Positions 9,527 through 18,996 are shown, numbered from the stretch's first letter. The stretch is DNA of 33,977 bases from Marinobacterium alkalitolerans (GCF_017776525.1 NZ_JACVEW010000029.1:1-33977), one strand, 5' to 3'. Notes: generated by a model from the sequence alone, not told the origin. Translations and numbers: made by a program.

Positions 9527-10042
9527 TCAGGCCTGGTGTGTCTCCAGGCGGTGCTTCTTCTCCAGCTTGCCGCGAATTCGGTTGCGCTTCAGGGCACTCA
9601 GGTAATCCACAAAAAGCTTGCCGTTCAGGTGGTCGAGTTCGTGCTGAATGCACACGGCCAGCAGCCCTTCGGCCTCCAGCTCGTAGGGGGTGCCGTCACG
9701 GTCCAGCGCCTTGAGCAGAATACGGTTGGGGCGTTTCACCTCCTCGTAAAAGCCCGGCACGGACAGGCAGCCTTCCTGCATCTTCTCGAGCTCGTCCTGC
9801 AGCACGGTAAATTCGGGGTTGATCAGCACCAGCGGTTCATTGCCGTCTTCGGAAACGTCGATGGTCACAATGCGCTTGTGCACGTTGACCTGGGTCGCGG
9901 CCAGGCCGATCCCGGGGGCGTCGTACATGGTCTCGAACATGTCGTCCACCAGCTGGCGGATTTCGTCATCGACCTGTTCAACCGGTTCGGCGATGGTTCT
10001 TAGACGCGGGTCAGGGAATTCAAGGATATTGAGCTTGGCCAT
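9527..10042 (-). CDS. def: Peptide deformylase
   Basis: This 171-residue metalloenzyme (E. coli Def has 169) removes the N-formyl group from nascent proteins at the ribosome exit. All three active-site motifs are intact: GIGLAATQ (44-51), EGCLS (90-94, metal ligand C92) and HELDH (134-138, ligands H134 and H138, catalytic E135). The start ATG at 10040-10042 matches the conserved N-terminus, although the ribosome site is weak. First gene of the minus-strand operon def-fmt-rsmB-trkA-trkH. Confidence 0.98.
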   Translation of the reverse strand: MAKLNILEFPDPRLRTIAEPVEQVDDEIRQLVDDMFETMYDAPGIGLAATQVNVHKRIVTIDVSEDGNEPLVLINPEFTVLQDELEKMQEGCLSVPGFYEEVKRPNRILLKALDRDGTPYELEAEGLLAVCIQHELDHLNGKLFVDYLSALKRNRIRGKLEKKHRLETHQA

Positions 10043-10106
10043 AGGTATATGCTTTTTCGGAGGTTAAAATCCGACCATTTGGTGGCAAAATTGTCTAGCT
10101 AGCCTC

Positions 10107-10114
10107 ATTATACT
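10107..10114. promoter_or_regulatory. Overlapping divergent -10-like elements between def and the LysM gene
   Basis: The sequence ATTATACT gives TATAAT on the minus strand (10107-10112), facing def, and TATACT on the plus strand (10109-10114), facing the LysM gene. Neither has a convincing -35 at 16-18 nt. The 163-bp divergent gap must hold both promoters, so this is a plausible but unproven site where the two would compete. Confidence 0.35.
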
Positions 10115-10205
10115 GAATAACGTGCCTATTGCATTGCTTTGGGGACCTTGAGCACGCTGCACGGGCGGGTGGTACAAGGCCGGAAACCGACAAGGGAGTT
10201 GAACA

Positions 10206-11228
10206 ATGAGAGGAGTGCTGTATAGCTTGATCGGGAGCTGCCTGCTCTGGGCCGGTGCCGCCTGCGCGGATCGCCTGCAGCTGCAGGACAATCACCCGAC
10301 CGAGTATGTCGTGGTCAAGGGCGATACCCTGTGGGATATCTCCGGGCGCTTTTTGCAGAGCCCCTGGCGCTGGCCGGAAGTCTGGGACGTGAACCCACAG
10401 ATCGATAATCCGCACCTGATCTACCCGGGTGACGTGATCTATCTGACCTGGGTCGACGGCCAGCCCCGCCTGAGTCTGCAGCGAGGCGTGCGCAAGCTGT
10501 CCCCACAGGAGCGCGTCGAGAAGCTGGATCAACCGATTCCGGCCATCCCGCTGCGTGACATTGCCAGCTTCCTGAATGACAACCGGGTGGTACAGGAAGA
10601 TGTCCTGGCCGAGGCGCCCTACGTGATTGGCGGGCGCAACGAAAGCATCATTGCCGGTGCGGGAGACCGTGTTTACGCACGGGGTACCCTGATTGATCCG
10701 GACATTGACCAGCAAAGCCTGTATCGACCCGCTCGTGAGTACCGTCACCCGGTAACCGACGAGTTTCTGGGCTACGAGCTGTTCAAGGTGGCTGATGCGG
10801 CCATCAGTGCTCAGGAAGATGACATCCTGACGCTGGACCTGACCAAAACCCGCGAAGAGGTCCGTACCCGTGACCGCCTGCTGCCCAATGACACCAGCCG
10901 CATTCAGTCCATGTTTTATCCCAAGCCCGGCCCTGCGCTGGATGATGCCCTGATCATCGATGTGCTGGGAGGCGTGGCCAAGGTGGGCCAGTATGACGCG
11001 GTGGCACTTAGCTTCGGTGAAGTGGACGGTGTCGAGCCGGGCCACGTCTTTGCCATCTACAAGAAAGGCGAGATGGTGAAGGATCCGGTGACCGGTGATC
11101 TGGTCAAACTGCCGGACGAGCGTGCCGGGGAACTGATGGTGTTCCGTGCCTTTGATCGGGTCAGCTATGGCCTGGTGTTGCGCGCGACCAACGTGATTTC
11201 GGTCGGCGACCTGCTGCGCCAGCCCTGA
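10206..11228 (+). CDS. Exported LysM domain protein
   Basis: This 340-residue protein begins with a signal peptide (hydrophobic segment about 4-19, likely cleavage after ACA near residue 21). One LysM peptidoglycan-binding domain follows at about 34-80 (YVVVKGDTLWDIS, then NPHLIYPGDVIYL). The remaining 260 residues form the uncharacterised C-terminal region found in the LysM proteins that sit between def and dprA in Pseudomonas-like genomes. The start ATG has AGGGAG 7 nt upstream. It is 15 nt ahead of dprA, so probably co-transcribed. A periplasmic cell-wall role is inferred from the domain; no enzymatic motif is recognisable. Confidence 0.9.
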   Translation: MRGVLYSLIGSCLLWAGAACADRLQLQDNHPTEYVVVKGDTLWDISGRFLQSPWRWPEVWDVNPQIDNPHLIYPGDVIYLTWVDGQPRLSLQRGVRKLSPQERVEKLDQPIPAIPLRDIASFLNDNRVVQEDVLAEAPYVIGGRNESIIAGAGDRVYARGTLIDPDIDQQSLYRPAREYRHPVTDEFLGYELFKVADAAISAQEDDILTLDLTKTREEVRTRDRLLPNDTSRIQSMFYPKPGPALDDALIIDVLGGVAKVGQYDAVALSFGEVDGVEPGHVFAIYKKGEMVKDPVTGDLVKLPDERAGELMVFRAFDRVSYGLVLRATNVISVGDLLRQP

Positions 11229-11243
11229 TCGGGAGATATACGT

Positions 11244-12350
11244 ATGAACGGCGATCCAAGGGAGTGGATCGCTGCCAGCCTGCTGCCGGGCATGGGCCCG
11301 GCGACGGCAGCGCGATTGAGCCAGGAAGGCGTTTTCCTGCCGGCACTGATGCGGGGCGAAACCGGTTTGCCGACGCATCTGCGCCTGCGCCGTCAAACAC
11401 TGGCGGCCATTCATGACTATCAGCGCGGCGGCACCCTCCGACAACAGACCGAGCAGATGCTGGAGCAGGCCGATAATGCCGGCTGGCAACTGCTGACCCC
11501 CACACACCCCGATTACCCAGTACTGCTGAATGAAATCGCCGACCCGCCACTGGTGCTCTGGTGTCAGGGCAACCTCTCGGCCCTGCCCTTGCCCATGCTG
11601 GGCATGGTCGGCAGCCGGAGTGCCAGTCGCAACGGTTGCCGGCTCGCCTATGAGTTTGCCGCGGCCCTGTCCGAGGTCGGCCTGATGCCGGTGAGTGGCC
11701 TGGCACTGGGTATCGATGCGGCGGTCCATCAGGGCTGTGTGGACCGGTTCCGCCCCACGCTGGCGGTGGTGGGAACCGGACTGGATCGCGTCTACCCGCG
11801 ACGCAATGCCCGGCTGGCCCGGGCCTTGCTGGATACGGGGGGGCTGATTATCTCGGAGTATCCGCCCGGTACCCCGCCCCGACCGGCCCATTTCCCTCGG
11901 CGCAATCGGCTGATCAGCGGCCTGTCGGTGGGGACGCTGGTCATTGAAGCCGCCTTGCGCAGCGGTTCCTTGATTACCGCGCGTCAGGCGCTGGAACAGG
12001 GGCGTGAGGTATTTGCCCTGCCGGGCGCCATCAGCAACCCCCTCAGCCGTGGCTGCCACGCCCTGATCCGTGAAGGGGCAACACTGGTGGAGCAGGTGGA
12101 CCATATTGTCGAACCCCTCTCTGCCCTGCTGGGCGTGCTGGCGAGCGAGTGCTCTTCACCGGCTGCGGCGACAACACCTGAGCCGCCAGCGGATGCCCTG
12201 CTGCTGCAGGTCCCCTTTGAACCCATCTGGCTGGATACCCTGGCATTGCAAACGGAGCTTGATGTGTCGGCACTGCAAAGTCGCCTGATGCTGCTGGAGA
12301 TGGAGGGCTGGGTTGAAATCAGGGGCGCCTCCGTGTGCCGCGTGCGCTGA
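11244..12350 (+). CDS. dprA: DNA processing protein DprA (Smf family)
   Basis: This 368-residue protein binds incoming single-stranded DNA and loads RecA during natural transformation. An N-terminal helical, SAM-like region (about 1-75) precedes the Rossmann-like DprA core. Core motifs are MVGSRSAS (121-128), VSGLALGIDAAVH (150-162), VVGTGLDRVYPRRN (175-188) and HFPRRNRLISG (216-226). The C-terminal 60 residues match the winged-helix DML1-like domain. The ATG at 11244 has GGGAG upstream. The gene is intact, but that alone does not show that the organism is competent. Confidence 0.96.
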   Translation: MNGDPREWIAASLLPGMGPATAARLSQEGVFLPALMRGETGLPTHLRLRRQTLAAIHDYQRGGTLRQQTEQMLEQADNAGWQLLTPTHPDYPVLLNEIADPPLVLWCQGNLSALPLPMLGMVGSRSASRNGCRLAYEFAAALSEVGLMPVSGLALGIDAAVHQGCVDRFRPTLAVVGTGLDRVYPRRNARLARALLDTGGLIISEYPPGTPPRPAHFPRRNRLISGLSVGTLVIEAALRSGSLITARQALEQGREVFALPGAISNPLSRGCHALIREGATLVEQVDHIVEPLSALLGVLASECSSPAAATTPEPPADALLLQVPFEPIWLDTLALQTELDVSALQSRLMLLEMEGWVEIRGASVCRVR

Positions 12351-12395
12351 CCCGGATATACAGACGCACGGAGTGGGGAATTTTCAGCCAGTGCT

Positions 12396-12404
12396 TGTTA
12401 TAAT
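12396..12404 (+). promoter_or_regulatory. Extended -10 promoter for purEK
   Basis: TGTTATAAT fits the extended -10 form TGnTATAAT exactly. There is no good -35, which extended -10 promoters do not require. It lies about 100 nt before the purE start, leaving a leader of roughly 95 nt. Confidence 0.6.
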
Positions 12405-12420
12405 CGCTCCCTTTCCTTTT

Positions 12421-12446
12421 TTCCGGCCAGACCGGAAGCCAGACCG
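12421..12446 (+). other. Leader hairpin and 9-bp direct repeat upstream of purE
   Basis: TTCCGG (12421-12426) can pair with CCGGAA (12432-12437) across a 5-nt loop. Overlapping it, GCCAGACCG occurs twice at 12-bp spacing (12426-12434 and 12438-12446). Both lie in the predicted purE leader, downstream of the extended -10. No known PurR-type palindrome is seen. A regulatory role is speculation. Confidence 0.35.
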
Positions 12447-12505
12447 TACGTGTAGTGGCGGCGCCCAGCCCTGCTGCGCAGTCAGAGTGATGACGGGAGT
12501 AACAG

Positions 12506-12994
12506 ATGAGTGCAAAAGTGGCGATCGTGATGGGTTCGCGTTCGGATTGGCCTACCATGGAGGAAGCGGCCGGAATTCTGGATACCTTGGGTGTTGAGTA
12601 CCATGCTGAAGTGGTATCGGCTCACCGTACGCCGGACAAGATGTTTCGCTTTGCCGAACAGGCGGCGGATAATGGCTACAAGGTCATCATCGCCGGTGCC
12701 GGTGGCGCAGCACACCTGCCCGGCATGATCGCGGCCAAAACCCTGGTGCCGGTGCTGGGCGTGCCGGTACAGAGCAAGGCGCTCAGCGGTCAGGACAGCA
12801 TGCTGTCGATTCTGCAGATGCCGCGCGGTGTGCCGGTCGGCACTCTGGCCATCGGCGGTGCCGGTGCCTTCAATGCGGGCCTGCTGGCAGCACAGATGCT
12901 GGCCACCGAAGATGCCGAACTGGCCCAGCGTCTGGCCGACTGGCGTCAGGCCCAGACCCAGAGTGTTCTTGATAATCCCGATCCGCGAGGTTGA
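12506..12994 (+). CDS. purE: N5-carboxyaminoimidazole ribonucleotide mutase
   Basis: This 162-residue class I PurE converts N5-CAIR to CAIR in de novo purine synthesis, acting just after PurK. The family signature starts at residue 9 ([10 protein letters not shown]). The catalytic histidine is in SAHRTPD (H40), and the second substrate loop [11 protein letters not shown] (64-74) is intact. The ATG at 12506 has GGGAG upstream. Its stop lies 5 nt before the purK ATG, giving a standard purE-purK operon. Confidence 0.98.
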   Translation: MSAKVAIVMGSRSDWPTMEEAAGILDTLGVEYHAEVVSAHRTPDKMFRFAEQAADNGYKVIIAGAGGAAHLPGMIAAKTLVPVLGVPVQSKALSGQDSMLSILQMPRGVPVGTLAIGGAGAFNAGLLAAQMLATEDAELAQRLADWRQAQTQSVLDNPDPRG

Positions 12995-12999
12995 TAGCG

Positions 13000-14064
13000 A
13001 TGTTGCCACGAATCGTCGTTGCCGGTAACGGCCAGCTGGGCCAGATGCTGCAGCAGGCCGGTGCGCCCATGCAACTGGATGTCATGCCGGTCGATCCCAA
13101 TGCCGATGTCGAGCTGGGTCTGCGCCCGGACGATGTGATCACGGTCGAAATTGAGCACTGGTCCGACAGCGTCAGCGGTGTCCAGCTGAAACAGCACCCC
13201 AATTTCCGTAATGCGGCGGCCCTGCACGCCGTCATTGATCGACAGCGCCAGAAATCACTTCTCGACCGTTTGCAAGTACCCACTTCGCCTTGGGTGAGCC
13301 TGGAAGAAGGTGATCTTGAAAGCCAGCTGGCATCGGTATCGGACAAGGTCATCGTCAAGCGTCGCCGTGGAGGCTATGACGGCCGTGGCCAGTGGCGCTG
13401 GCAACAGGGAGATCAGTCGGAAGCGGAATGGGCCGGTGAGTGCATCGCCGAGGCGATGATTCCCTTCAGCCATGAGGTGTCCCTGGTGGGCGCGCGCAAT
13501 GCGGCTGGCGAAAAGGTGTTCTATCCCCTGACCCGCAACTGGCACGAGAACGGTATCCTGCGCGCCAGCGTTGCCAACCTGCCGGTTCCGGCCGAACAGC
13601 AGAAAAACGCTGAAGAGTGGCTGGGTCGCATCATGGACGACGAAGACTACATCGGCGTCATGGCGATGGAGTGTTTCGTGGTCGACGGCCAGCTGCTGGT
13701 GAACGAGCTGGCACCGCGTGTACACAACTCCGGCCACTGGACCCAGGAAGGCTCGGCCATCAGCCAGTTCCAGCTGCACCTGCGTGCGCTGGCTGACCTG
13801 CCGCTGATCACACCGCCGGTCGATGGTGTGTCCGTGATGTACAACCTGCTGGGCCGTCACTGGAAACCCGAGTGGCTTGAGGTGCCCGGGGTACACGTAC
13901 ACTGGTATGGCAAGGAGATCCGTCCGGGCCGCAAGGTCGGGCACGTGAACATCTGTCGCCCTGACGTATCATCATTGATCGACAGCCTGAAAGCCTTGCA
14001 GGCGCTGGTCGATGAAGAAGACAAGATTGTCTTCGAGTGGAGTATTGCTCAGCTTCAGGGCTGA
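13000..14064 (+). CDS. purK: N5-carboxyaminoimidazole ribonucleotide synthase
   Basis: This 354-residue ATP-grasp enzyme (E. coli PurK has 355) makes N5-CAIR from AIR, bicarbonate and ATP. The N-terminal VVAGNGQLGQML matches the PurK nucleotide-fold opening. The ATP-grasp core holds VKRRRGGYDGRGQW and ECFVVDGQLLVNELAPRVHN, the family's metal/ATP-binding block. I chose the ATG at 13000 (GAGG 9 nt upstream) rather than the in-frame TTG at 12991, which lies inside the purE stop region and adds three unconserved residues. Confidence 0.97.
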   Translation: MLPRIVVAGNGQLGQMLQQAGAPMQLDVMPVDPNADVELGLRPDDVITVEIEHWSDSVSGVQLKQHPNFRNAAALHAVIDRQRQKSLLDRLQVPTSPWVSLEEGDLESQLASVSDKVIVKRRRGGYDGRGQWRWQQGDQSEAEWAGECIAEAMIPFSHEVSLVGARNAAGEKVFYPLTRNWHENGILRASVANLPVPAEQQKNAEEWLGRIMDDEDYIGVMAMECFVVDGQLLVNELAPRVHNSGHWTQEGSAISQFQLHLRALADLPLITPPVDGVSVMYNLLGRHWKPEWLEVPGVHVHWYGKEIRPGRKVGHVNICRPDVSSLIDSLKALQALVDEEDKIVFEWSIAQLQG

Positions 14065-14127
14065 ACCGGACCGGTCAGTCGTTGCCTGAGCAGCGACTGG
14101 CCCCGACTGGATAAGGTAGGGCCTGTC

Positions 14128-14685
14128 ATGAACCCGTGGCAATTGAAAGAAGCCGTCCGCTGCCTGCATGCCGGGGGCGTCATTGCCTATCCAACCGAAG
14201 CCGTCTGGGGCCTGGGGTGCGATCCTTACAATCGTGCCGCCGTTCAGCGCCTGCTGGCCCTGAAGCGGCGCCCCGAGCACAAGGGGCTCATTCTGGTTGC
14301 CGCCAGTCAGGCTCAGATCGAGCCCCTTCTGACCCCCCTGAATGATCAGCAGCGCCAGTGGCTGGATGAAACCTGGCCCGGCCCTGCAACCTGGCTGCTG
14401 CCGGACCCCAGAGGGCTGGTGCCCGGCTGGATCAAGGGGGCGCATACACAGGTGGCCGTGCGCGTCAGTGCGCACCCGCTGGTACAGGCACTGTGCGAAG
14501 CCTACGGCGGCCCGGTGGTGTCAACATCGGCCAATCGTAGTGCGGCGAATCCGGCCAGATCAAAACTGAAAGTGAGTACATACTTCGGCTATAGTGTTGA
14601 TTTTATATTGCCTGGTGAGCTGGGCGGCTTGGATAAGCCAACGGCTATTCGTAACATTCAGGATTTACAAAACATAAGGGCGTAG
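14128..14685 (+). CDS. tsaC: L-threonylcarbamoyladenylate synthase (TsaC/YrdC)
   Basis: This 185-residue single-domain YrdC/Sua5 protein makes threonylcarbamoyl-AMP from threonine, bicarbonate and ATP, the first step of the t6A37 modification of ANN-decoding tRNAs. Visible family blocks are GGVIAYPTEAVWGLGCDP (16-33), the basic KRRPEHKG motif (46-53) and STSANRSA (132-139), which together form the KxR...SxN active-site signature. E. coli TsaC has 190 residues. It sits 63 nt after purK and 32 nt before hemF, the order known from other gammaproteobacteria. Confidence 0.96.
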   Translation: MNPWQLKEAVRCLHAGGVIAYPTEAVWGLGCDPYNRAAVQRLLALKRRPEHKGLILVAASQAQIEPLLTPLNDQQRQWLDETWPGPATWLLPDPRGLVPGWIKGAHTQVAVRVSAHPLVQALCEAYGGPVVSTSANRSAANPARSKLKVSTYFGYSVDFILPGELGGLDKPTAIRNIQDLQNIRA

Positions 14686-14699
14686 TAAGCGTTCGCTAA

Positions 14700-15632
<933 letters not shown>

Positions 15633-15633
15633 C

Positions 15634-16461
15634 ATGTCCGATCGATACGCCGTGCTGGGCAACCCCGTTGCTCACAGCAAATCACCCCAGATCCACACCG
15701 CGTTTGCGCGACAGACCGGTGAGGACCTGTCCTACACGGCCGAGCATGTGGAGTCGCCCGACTTTGAAGCAGCGGTCGGACGCTTTCTGCAGGGCAACGG
15801 CAAGGGTGTGAATATCACGGTGCCGTTCAAGGAGCGGGCCTGGGCGCTGGCACAGTGGCGCAGTGAGCGGGCCGAAAAGGCCGGCGCCGCCAACACCCTC
15901 TACCGACTGGAGGATGGTCGCCTGGCGGCGGACAACACCGACGGTGTGGGGCTGGTACGTGACCTGGCCGATAACAACGGCGTGACGCTGCAGGGTGCAC
16001 GGGTGCTGGTGCTGGGGGCAGGCGGTGCCGTCCGCGGCGTGCTCCAGCCTCTGCTGAAAGCAGGGGTGCAGTCCATTCTGGTGGCCAATCGCACTCTGTC
16101 ACGTGCAGAAGCACTGGCCGAACTCTTTGCGGCCGATGGCACTCTGGCGGCCTGCGGCTTTGATGCCATTCCCGCGGAGCCGTTCGATCTGATCATCAAC
16201 GGTACCTCGGCCAGCCTGCAGGGCGAGCTGCCGCCGGTGCCGGCAGCAGCGGTCGTGGCGCAGACGGCCTGTTACGACATGATGTACGGAGCCGAGCCCA
16301 CGCCTTTCTGTCGCTGGGCCCGTGAGCAGGGGGCGACGCAGGTGATGGACGGCCTGGGCATGCTGGTGGAGCAGGCGGCTGAAGCCTTTCAGGTCTGGCG
16401 CGGTGTCAAACCCGAAACCGCGCGGGTCATTGCGGACCTGCGCCGGGCCATGACCGCCTGA
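15634..16461 (+). CDS. aroE: Shikimate dehydrogenase (NADP+)
   Basis: This 275-residue protein reduces 3-dehydroshikimate to shikimate in aromatic amino acid synthesis. The substrate domain has NPVAHSKSP (10-18), and the catalytic pair is K66 (ITVPFKE) and D103 (DNTDGVG). The NADP-binding GAGGAVRG is at 128-135, followed by the basic VANRT segment. I chose the ATG at 15634, one base after the hemF stop with GAGG (15624-15627) upstream. An in-frame upstream start at 15592 would overlap hemF and add unconserved sequence. Confidence 0.97.
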   Translation: MSDRYAVLGNPVAHSKSPQIHTAFARQTGEDLSYTAEHVESPDFEAAVGRFLQGNGKGVNITVPFKERAWALAQWRSERAEKAGAANTLYRLEDGRLAADNTDGVGLVRDLADNNGVTLQGARVLVLGAGGAVRGVLQPLLKAGVQSILVANRTLSRAEALAELFAADGTLAACGFDAIPAEPFDLIINGTSASLQGELPPVPAAAVVAQTACYDMMYGAEPTPFCRWAREQGATQVMDGLGMLVEQAAEAFQVWRGVKPETARVIADLRRAMTA

Positions 16462-16502
16462 CCCTTTCCCTAGTCTGCTGAATCTCAACGCTTTTTCATG
16501 CG

Positions 16503-16538
16503 ACCGCCTTGCATCCGACAAATGCGAGGCGGTATAAC
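16503..16538 (+). promoter_or_regulatory. Predicted promoter of the Lon-family protease gene with overlapping operator-like dyad
   Basis: TTGCAT (16509-16514) and TATAAC (16533-16538), with an 18-bp spacer, resemble a sigma70 promoter about 33 nt ahead of the protease ATG. A 12-bp inverted repeat (16503-16514 and 16522-16533, 7-nt centre, one mismatch) covers the -35, the spacer and the first base of the -10. No U-tract follows, so it is not an intrinsic terminator. A dyad in this position is typical of a repressor operator, but the regulator is unknown. Confidence 0.5.
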
Positions 16539-16570
16539 TGAAGTACACCCCTCTGCTGTGGAGTACGCGC

Positions 16571-18943
16571 ATGGACAAGCATCTGCCGCTGGCGCCAGAG
16601 GCGCTTTACTGTCGTTGCGACCCTGAACTCCTGCCCTTCAAGACGACGGAATCCCTTGAACCCTTCACCGGCTTTTTCGGTCAGGAACGCGCCATTGAAG
16701 CCATGTCCTTTGGCATCGGCATGCAGCGCCCGGGCTATAACCTGTTCGTCATGGGCAACCCGCACACCGGCCGTTTCTCCTTCGCCATGGAAAGCCTGAA
16801 GGCATCAGCGAAGAAACAGCACAAGCCCAGTGACTGGTGCTACATCAATAATCTGAGCGACAACCGTTACCCCGTCATTCTGGAACTGCCTGCCGGCAAG
16901 GCGGGACAGCTGAAGCGGGATATTCGGCATCTGCTCGATACCCTCCTCAGCGAGCTGCCGGCCGCGTTTGAAAACCCGGCCTATCAGCGCATGAAAAGCC
17001 AGATCGAGCGGGACTTTAACCGTCACTATGATGATGCGCTGAATCAGGTGGAGCGCAGGGGGCGTGAATACAACATTGCGGTCTATCGCGACGGCGCCAC
17101 GGTTGGCTTTACCCCGGTGGCCAATGGTCAGGCAATTGATGAAGCGGCCTTTTCGCAGATGCCCGAAGAGGAGCGTGATGCGATCCAGTCCCACATCACC
17201 GAGCTGGAGGAGATGCTCAACGACAGTCTGACGGAACTGCCGGTGTGGCGGCGTGAGGCGACCGAGAAAATCGAGACGCTGGACAGGGAGACGGCACGCC
17301 AGGCGATCGAGCCGTTGATGCAGCCGCTGCGGGAGAAGTACGCCAATATTGCCGGCATCGTGAATTACCTCAAGCACGTGGAATCCGACCTGATTCGTAA
17401 CGCCGCGGAGGTGGTGAACGATGACAACCCGCTGGAGGCCAAGACCGATGCCATGCGGCGGGATTATCTGGAGCGCAACTACGGGCTCAACCTGCTGGTG
17501 GACAACCACAAGACCAAAGGGGCGCCGGTAGTATTTGAAGCGCACCCCAGCTATGAAAACCTGTTTGGCCGGGTGGAGTACATCAGCGAAATGGGCGCCA
17601 TGGTGACCAACTACACCTTGATCCGCTCGGGTGCCCTGCACCGTGCCAACGGCGGCTATCTGGTGCTGGAAGCGGAAAAGCTGCTGGAGCAGCCGTTCGT
17701 ATACGGCGCACTCAAGCGTGCCCTCAAATCCCATGAGATCCGCATCGAAAACCCGGTCAGCGAGTACACCGGGATCAGTGCCATTACCCTGAGCCCCCAA
17801 CCGGCCAGGCTGAAAGTGAAAGTGGTGCTGGTGGGTGAGCGCGACACCTACTACCTGCTGCAGGAACTCGATCACGACTTCGAGAAGATGTTCCGCGTGG
17901 TGGTGGATTTTGACGAGGACGTGCACCGTACGCCCCACTCCATCCGTCAGTATGCCCGTCTGATGAAAACCCTGGCCACCGAGGAAAATCTGGCACCGTT
18001 GACACGGCGTGCCGTAGCGCGGCTGGTGGAGCACAGCTCCCGACTGGCGGGCGATCAGGATCTGCTGTCAGCCCACGTGGGCGAGCTGGTGGACCTGCTT
18101 TGCGAGTCGGACTTCCGGCGCCGTGAACAGGGGGATGCCCAGATCAACGCCGAGCATGTGGAGCTGGCGCTGGAGGCCAAGGAACGCCGTACCGGGCGCC
18201 TGTCGCAGAAAATTCTGGAAAGCATTCTAAACGAGACCGTCCTGATCGATACCGATGGTGAGGCGGTGGGCAAGGCAAACGGCCTCACTGTGCTGCAGGT
18301 CGGGGACGTGTCCTTCGGCAGTCCGGCCCGTATCACCGCCACCGTTCACCCCGGTAACAAGGGCATCATCGATATTGAACGTGAGGTCACGCTGGGTCAG
18401 CCGATCCACTCCAAGGGGGTGCTGATTCTGTCCGGCTTCCTCGGTCACAAGTATGCCGGCGACTTCCCGTTGACGCTGTCGGCCAGCCTGGCGATGGAGC
18501 AGTCTTACGGCTATGTGGACGGTGACAGCGCATCACTGGCCGAGATCTGCACCCTGATATCGGCCCTGACCTACATTCCGATTCGACAGCAGTTTGCCAT
18601 TACCGGGTCGATCAACCAGTACGGTGAGGTCCAGGCGATCGGTGGCGTGAACGAGAAGATCGAAGGCTTTTTCCACCTGTGCAAGACTCGGGGCCTGACC
18701 GGCTGGCAGGGGTGCATCATTCCCAAAGCGAATGTGCGCAACCTGATGCTGAAAGCGGAAGTCGTGGCGGCGGTCGAAGAGGGCATGTTCCACATCCATG
18801 GAGTGTCCAGTGTGGATGAGTGTCTGGAGATCCTGATGGGGCGCTCCGCCGGCGTACTGAAGCAGGATGGCCACTTCACCCAACGCAGCATCAATGCTCA
18901 GGTGGTCAAACGCCTGCGCGAGCTGGCCAAGGCGAAAGCCTGA
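16571..18943 (+). CDS. ATP-dependent Lon-family protease (LonB/YcbZ/AsrA type)
   Basis: This 790-residue cytosolic protease belongs to the divergent Lon subgroup that includes E. coli YcbZ and Pseudomonas AsrA. The N-terminal ATPase region has a P-loop-like GNPHTGRFS (62-70), a long helical insert (about 110-290) and a Walker B-like GGYLVLEAEKLL (361-372). The C-terminal Lon proteolytic domain (about 560-760) carries the Ser-Lys dyad: S653 in DGDSAS and K696 in GGVNEKIEGF. The 43-residue spacing equals that of E. coli Lon S679/K722. AsrA is linked to aminoglycoside and heat stress, so a stress role is plausible but inferred. It is monocistronic, with its own predicted promoter and a 3' hairpin. 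Confidence 0.93.
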   Translation: MDKHLPLAPEALYCRCDPELLPFKTTESLEPFTGFFGQERAIEAMSFGIGMQRPGYNLFVMGNPHTGRFSFAMESLKASAKKQHKPSDWCYINNLSDNRYPVILELPAGKAGQLKRDIRHLLDTLLSELPAAFENPAYQRMKSQIERDFNRHYDDALNQVERRGREYNIAVYRDGATVGFTPVANGQAIDEAAFSQMPEEERDAIQSHITELEEMLNDSLTELPVWRREATEKIETLDRETARQAIEPLMQPLREKYANIAGIVNYLKHVESDLIRNAAEVVNDDNPLEAKTDAMRRDYLERNYGLNLLVDNHKTKGAPVVFEAHPSYENLFGRVEYISEMGAMVTNYTLIRSGALHRANGGYLVLEAEKLLEQPFVYGALKRALKSHEIRIENPVSEYTGISAITLSPQPARLKVKVVLVGERDTYYLLQELDHDFEKMFRVVVDFDEDVHRTPHSIRQYARLMKTLATEENLAPLTRRAVARLVEHSSRLAGDQDLLSAHVGELVDLLCESDFRRREQGDAQINAEHVELALEAKERRTGRLSQKILESILNETVLIDTDGEAVGKANGLTVLQVGDVSFGSPARITATVHPGNKGIIDIEREVTLGQPIHSKGVLILSGFLGHKYAGDFPLTLSASLAMEQSYGYVDGDSASLAEICTLISALTYIPIRQQFAITGSINQYGEVQAIGGVNEKIEGFFHLCKTRGLTGWQGCIIPKANVRNLMLKAEVVAAVEEGMFHIHGVSSVDECLEILMGRSAGVLKQDGHFTQRSINAQVVKRLRELAKAKA

Positions 18944-18949
18944 TGCGAA

Positions 18950-18986
18950 GAGCCGTGGATGGCCAGAAGGTGGCCATCCGCGGCTC
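18950..18986. terminator. Long hairpin between convergent genes (terminator-like, no U-tract)
   Basis: The 15-bp inverted repeat 18950-18964 / 18972-18986 has one G-T mismatch and a 7-nt loop, and lies between the protease stop and the stop of the convergent DUF1513 gene. Neither strand has a U-run after the stem, so classical Rho-independent termination is weak. It could act as a bidirectional Rho-assisted end or an mRNA 3'-protecting structure. Confidence 0.5.
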
Positions 18987-18996
18987 CATGCCATCG

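Noticed and set aside
8444-10003. Plus-strand open frame opposite fmt and def
   Set aside because: Both genes on the other strand carry intact catalytic motifs; this frame has none.
10095-12104. Very long minus-strand open frame opposite the LysM gene and dprA
   Set aside because: It spans two recognised genes and their gap on the other strand, has low-complexity Gln/His/Arg-rich composition and matches no family.
12421-12437. Hairpin before purE considered as a dprA terminator
   Set aside because: The T-run precedes the stem on the plus strand instead of following it, and the promoter lies upstream of it.
16503-16533. Inverted repeat after aroE considered as its terminator
   Set aside because: No U-tract follows; its overlap with a good -35/-10 pair makes an operator more likely.
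18071-18082. GCCCACGTGGGC palindrome considered as a third parS
   Set aside because: Only the central CCACGTGG fits; the outer bases do not match the parS consensus, and it lies inside the Lon-like gene.
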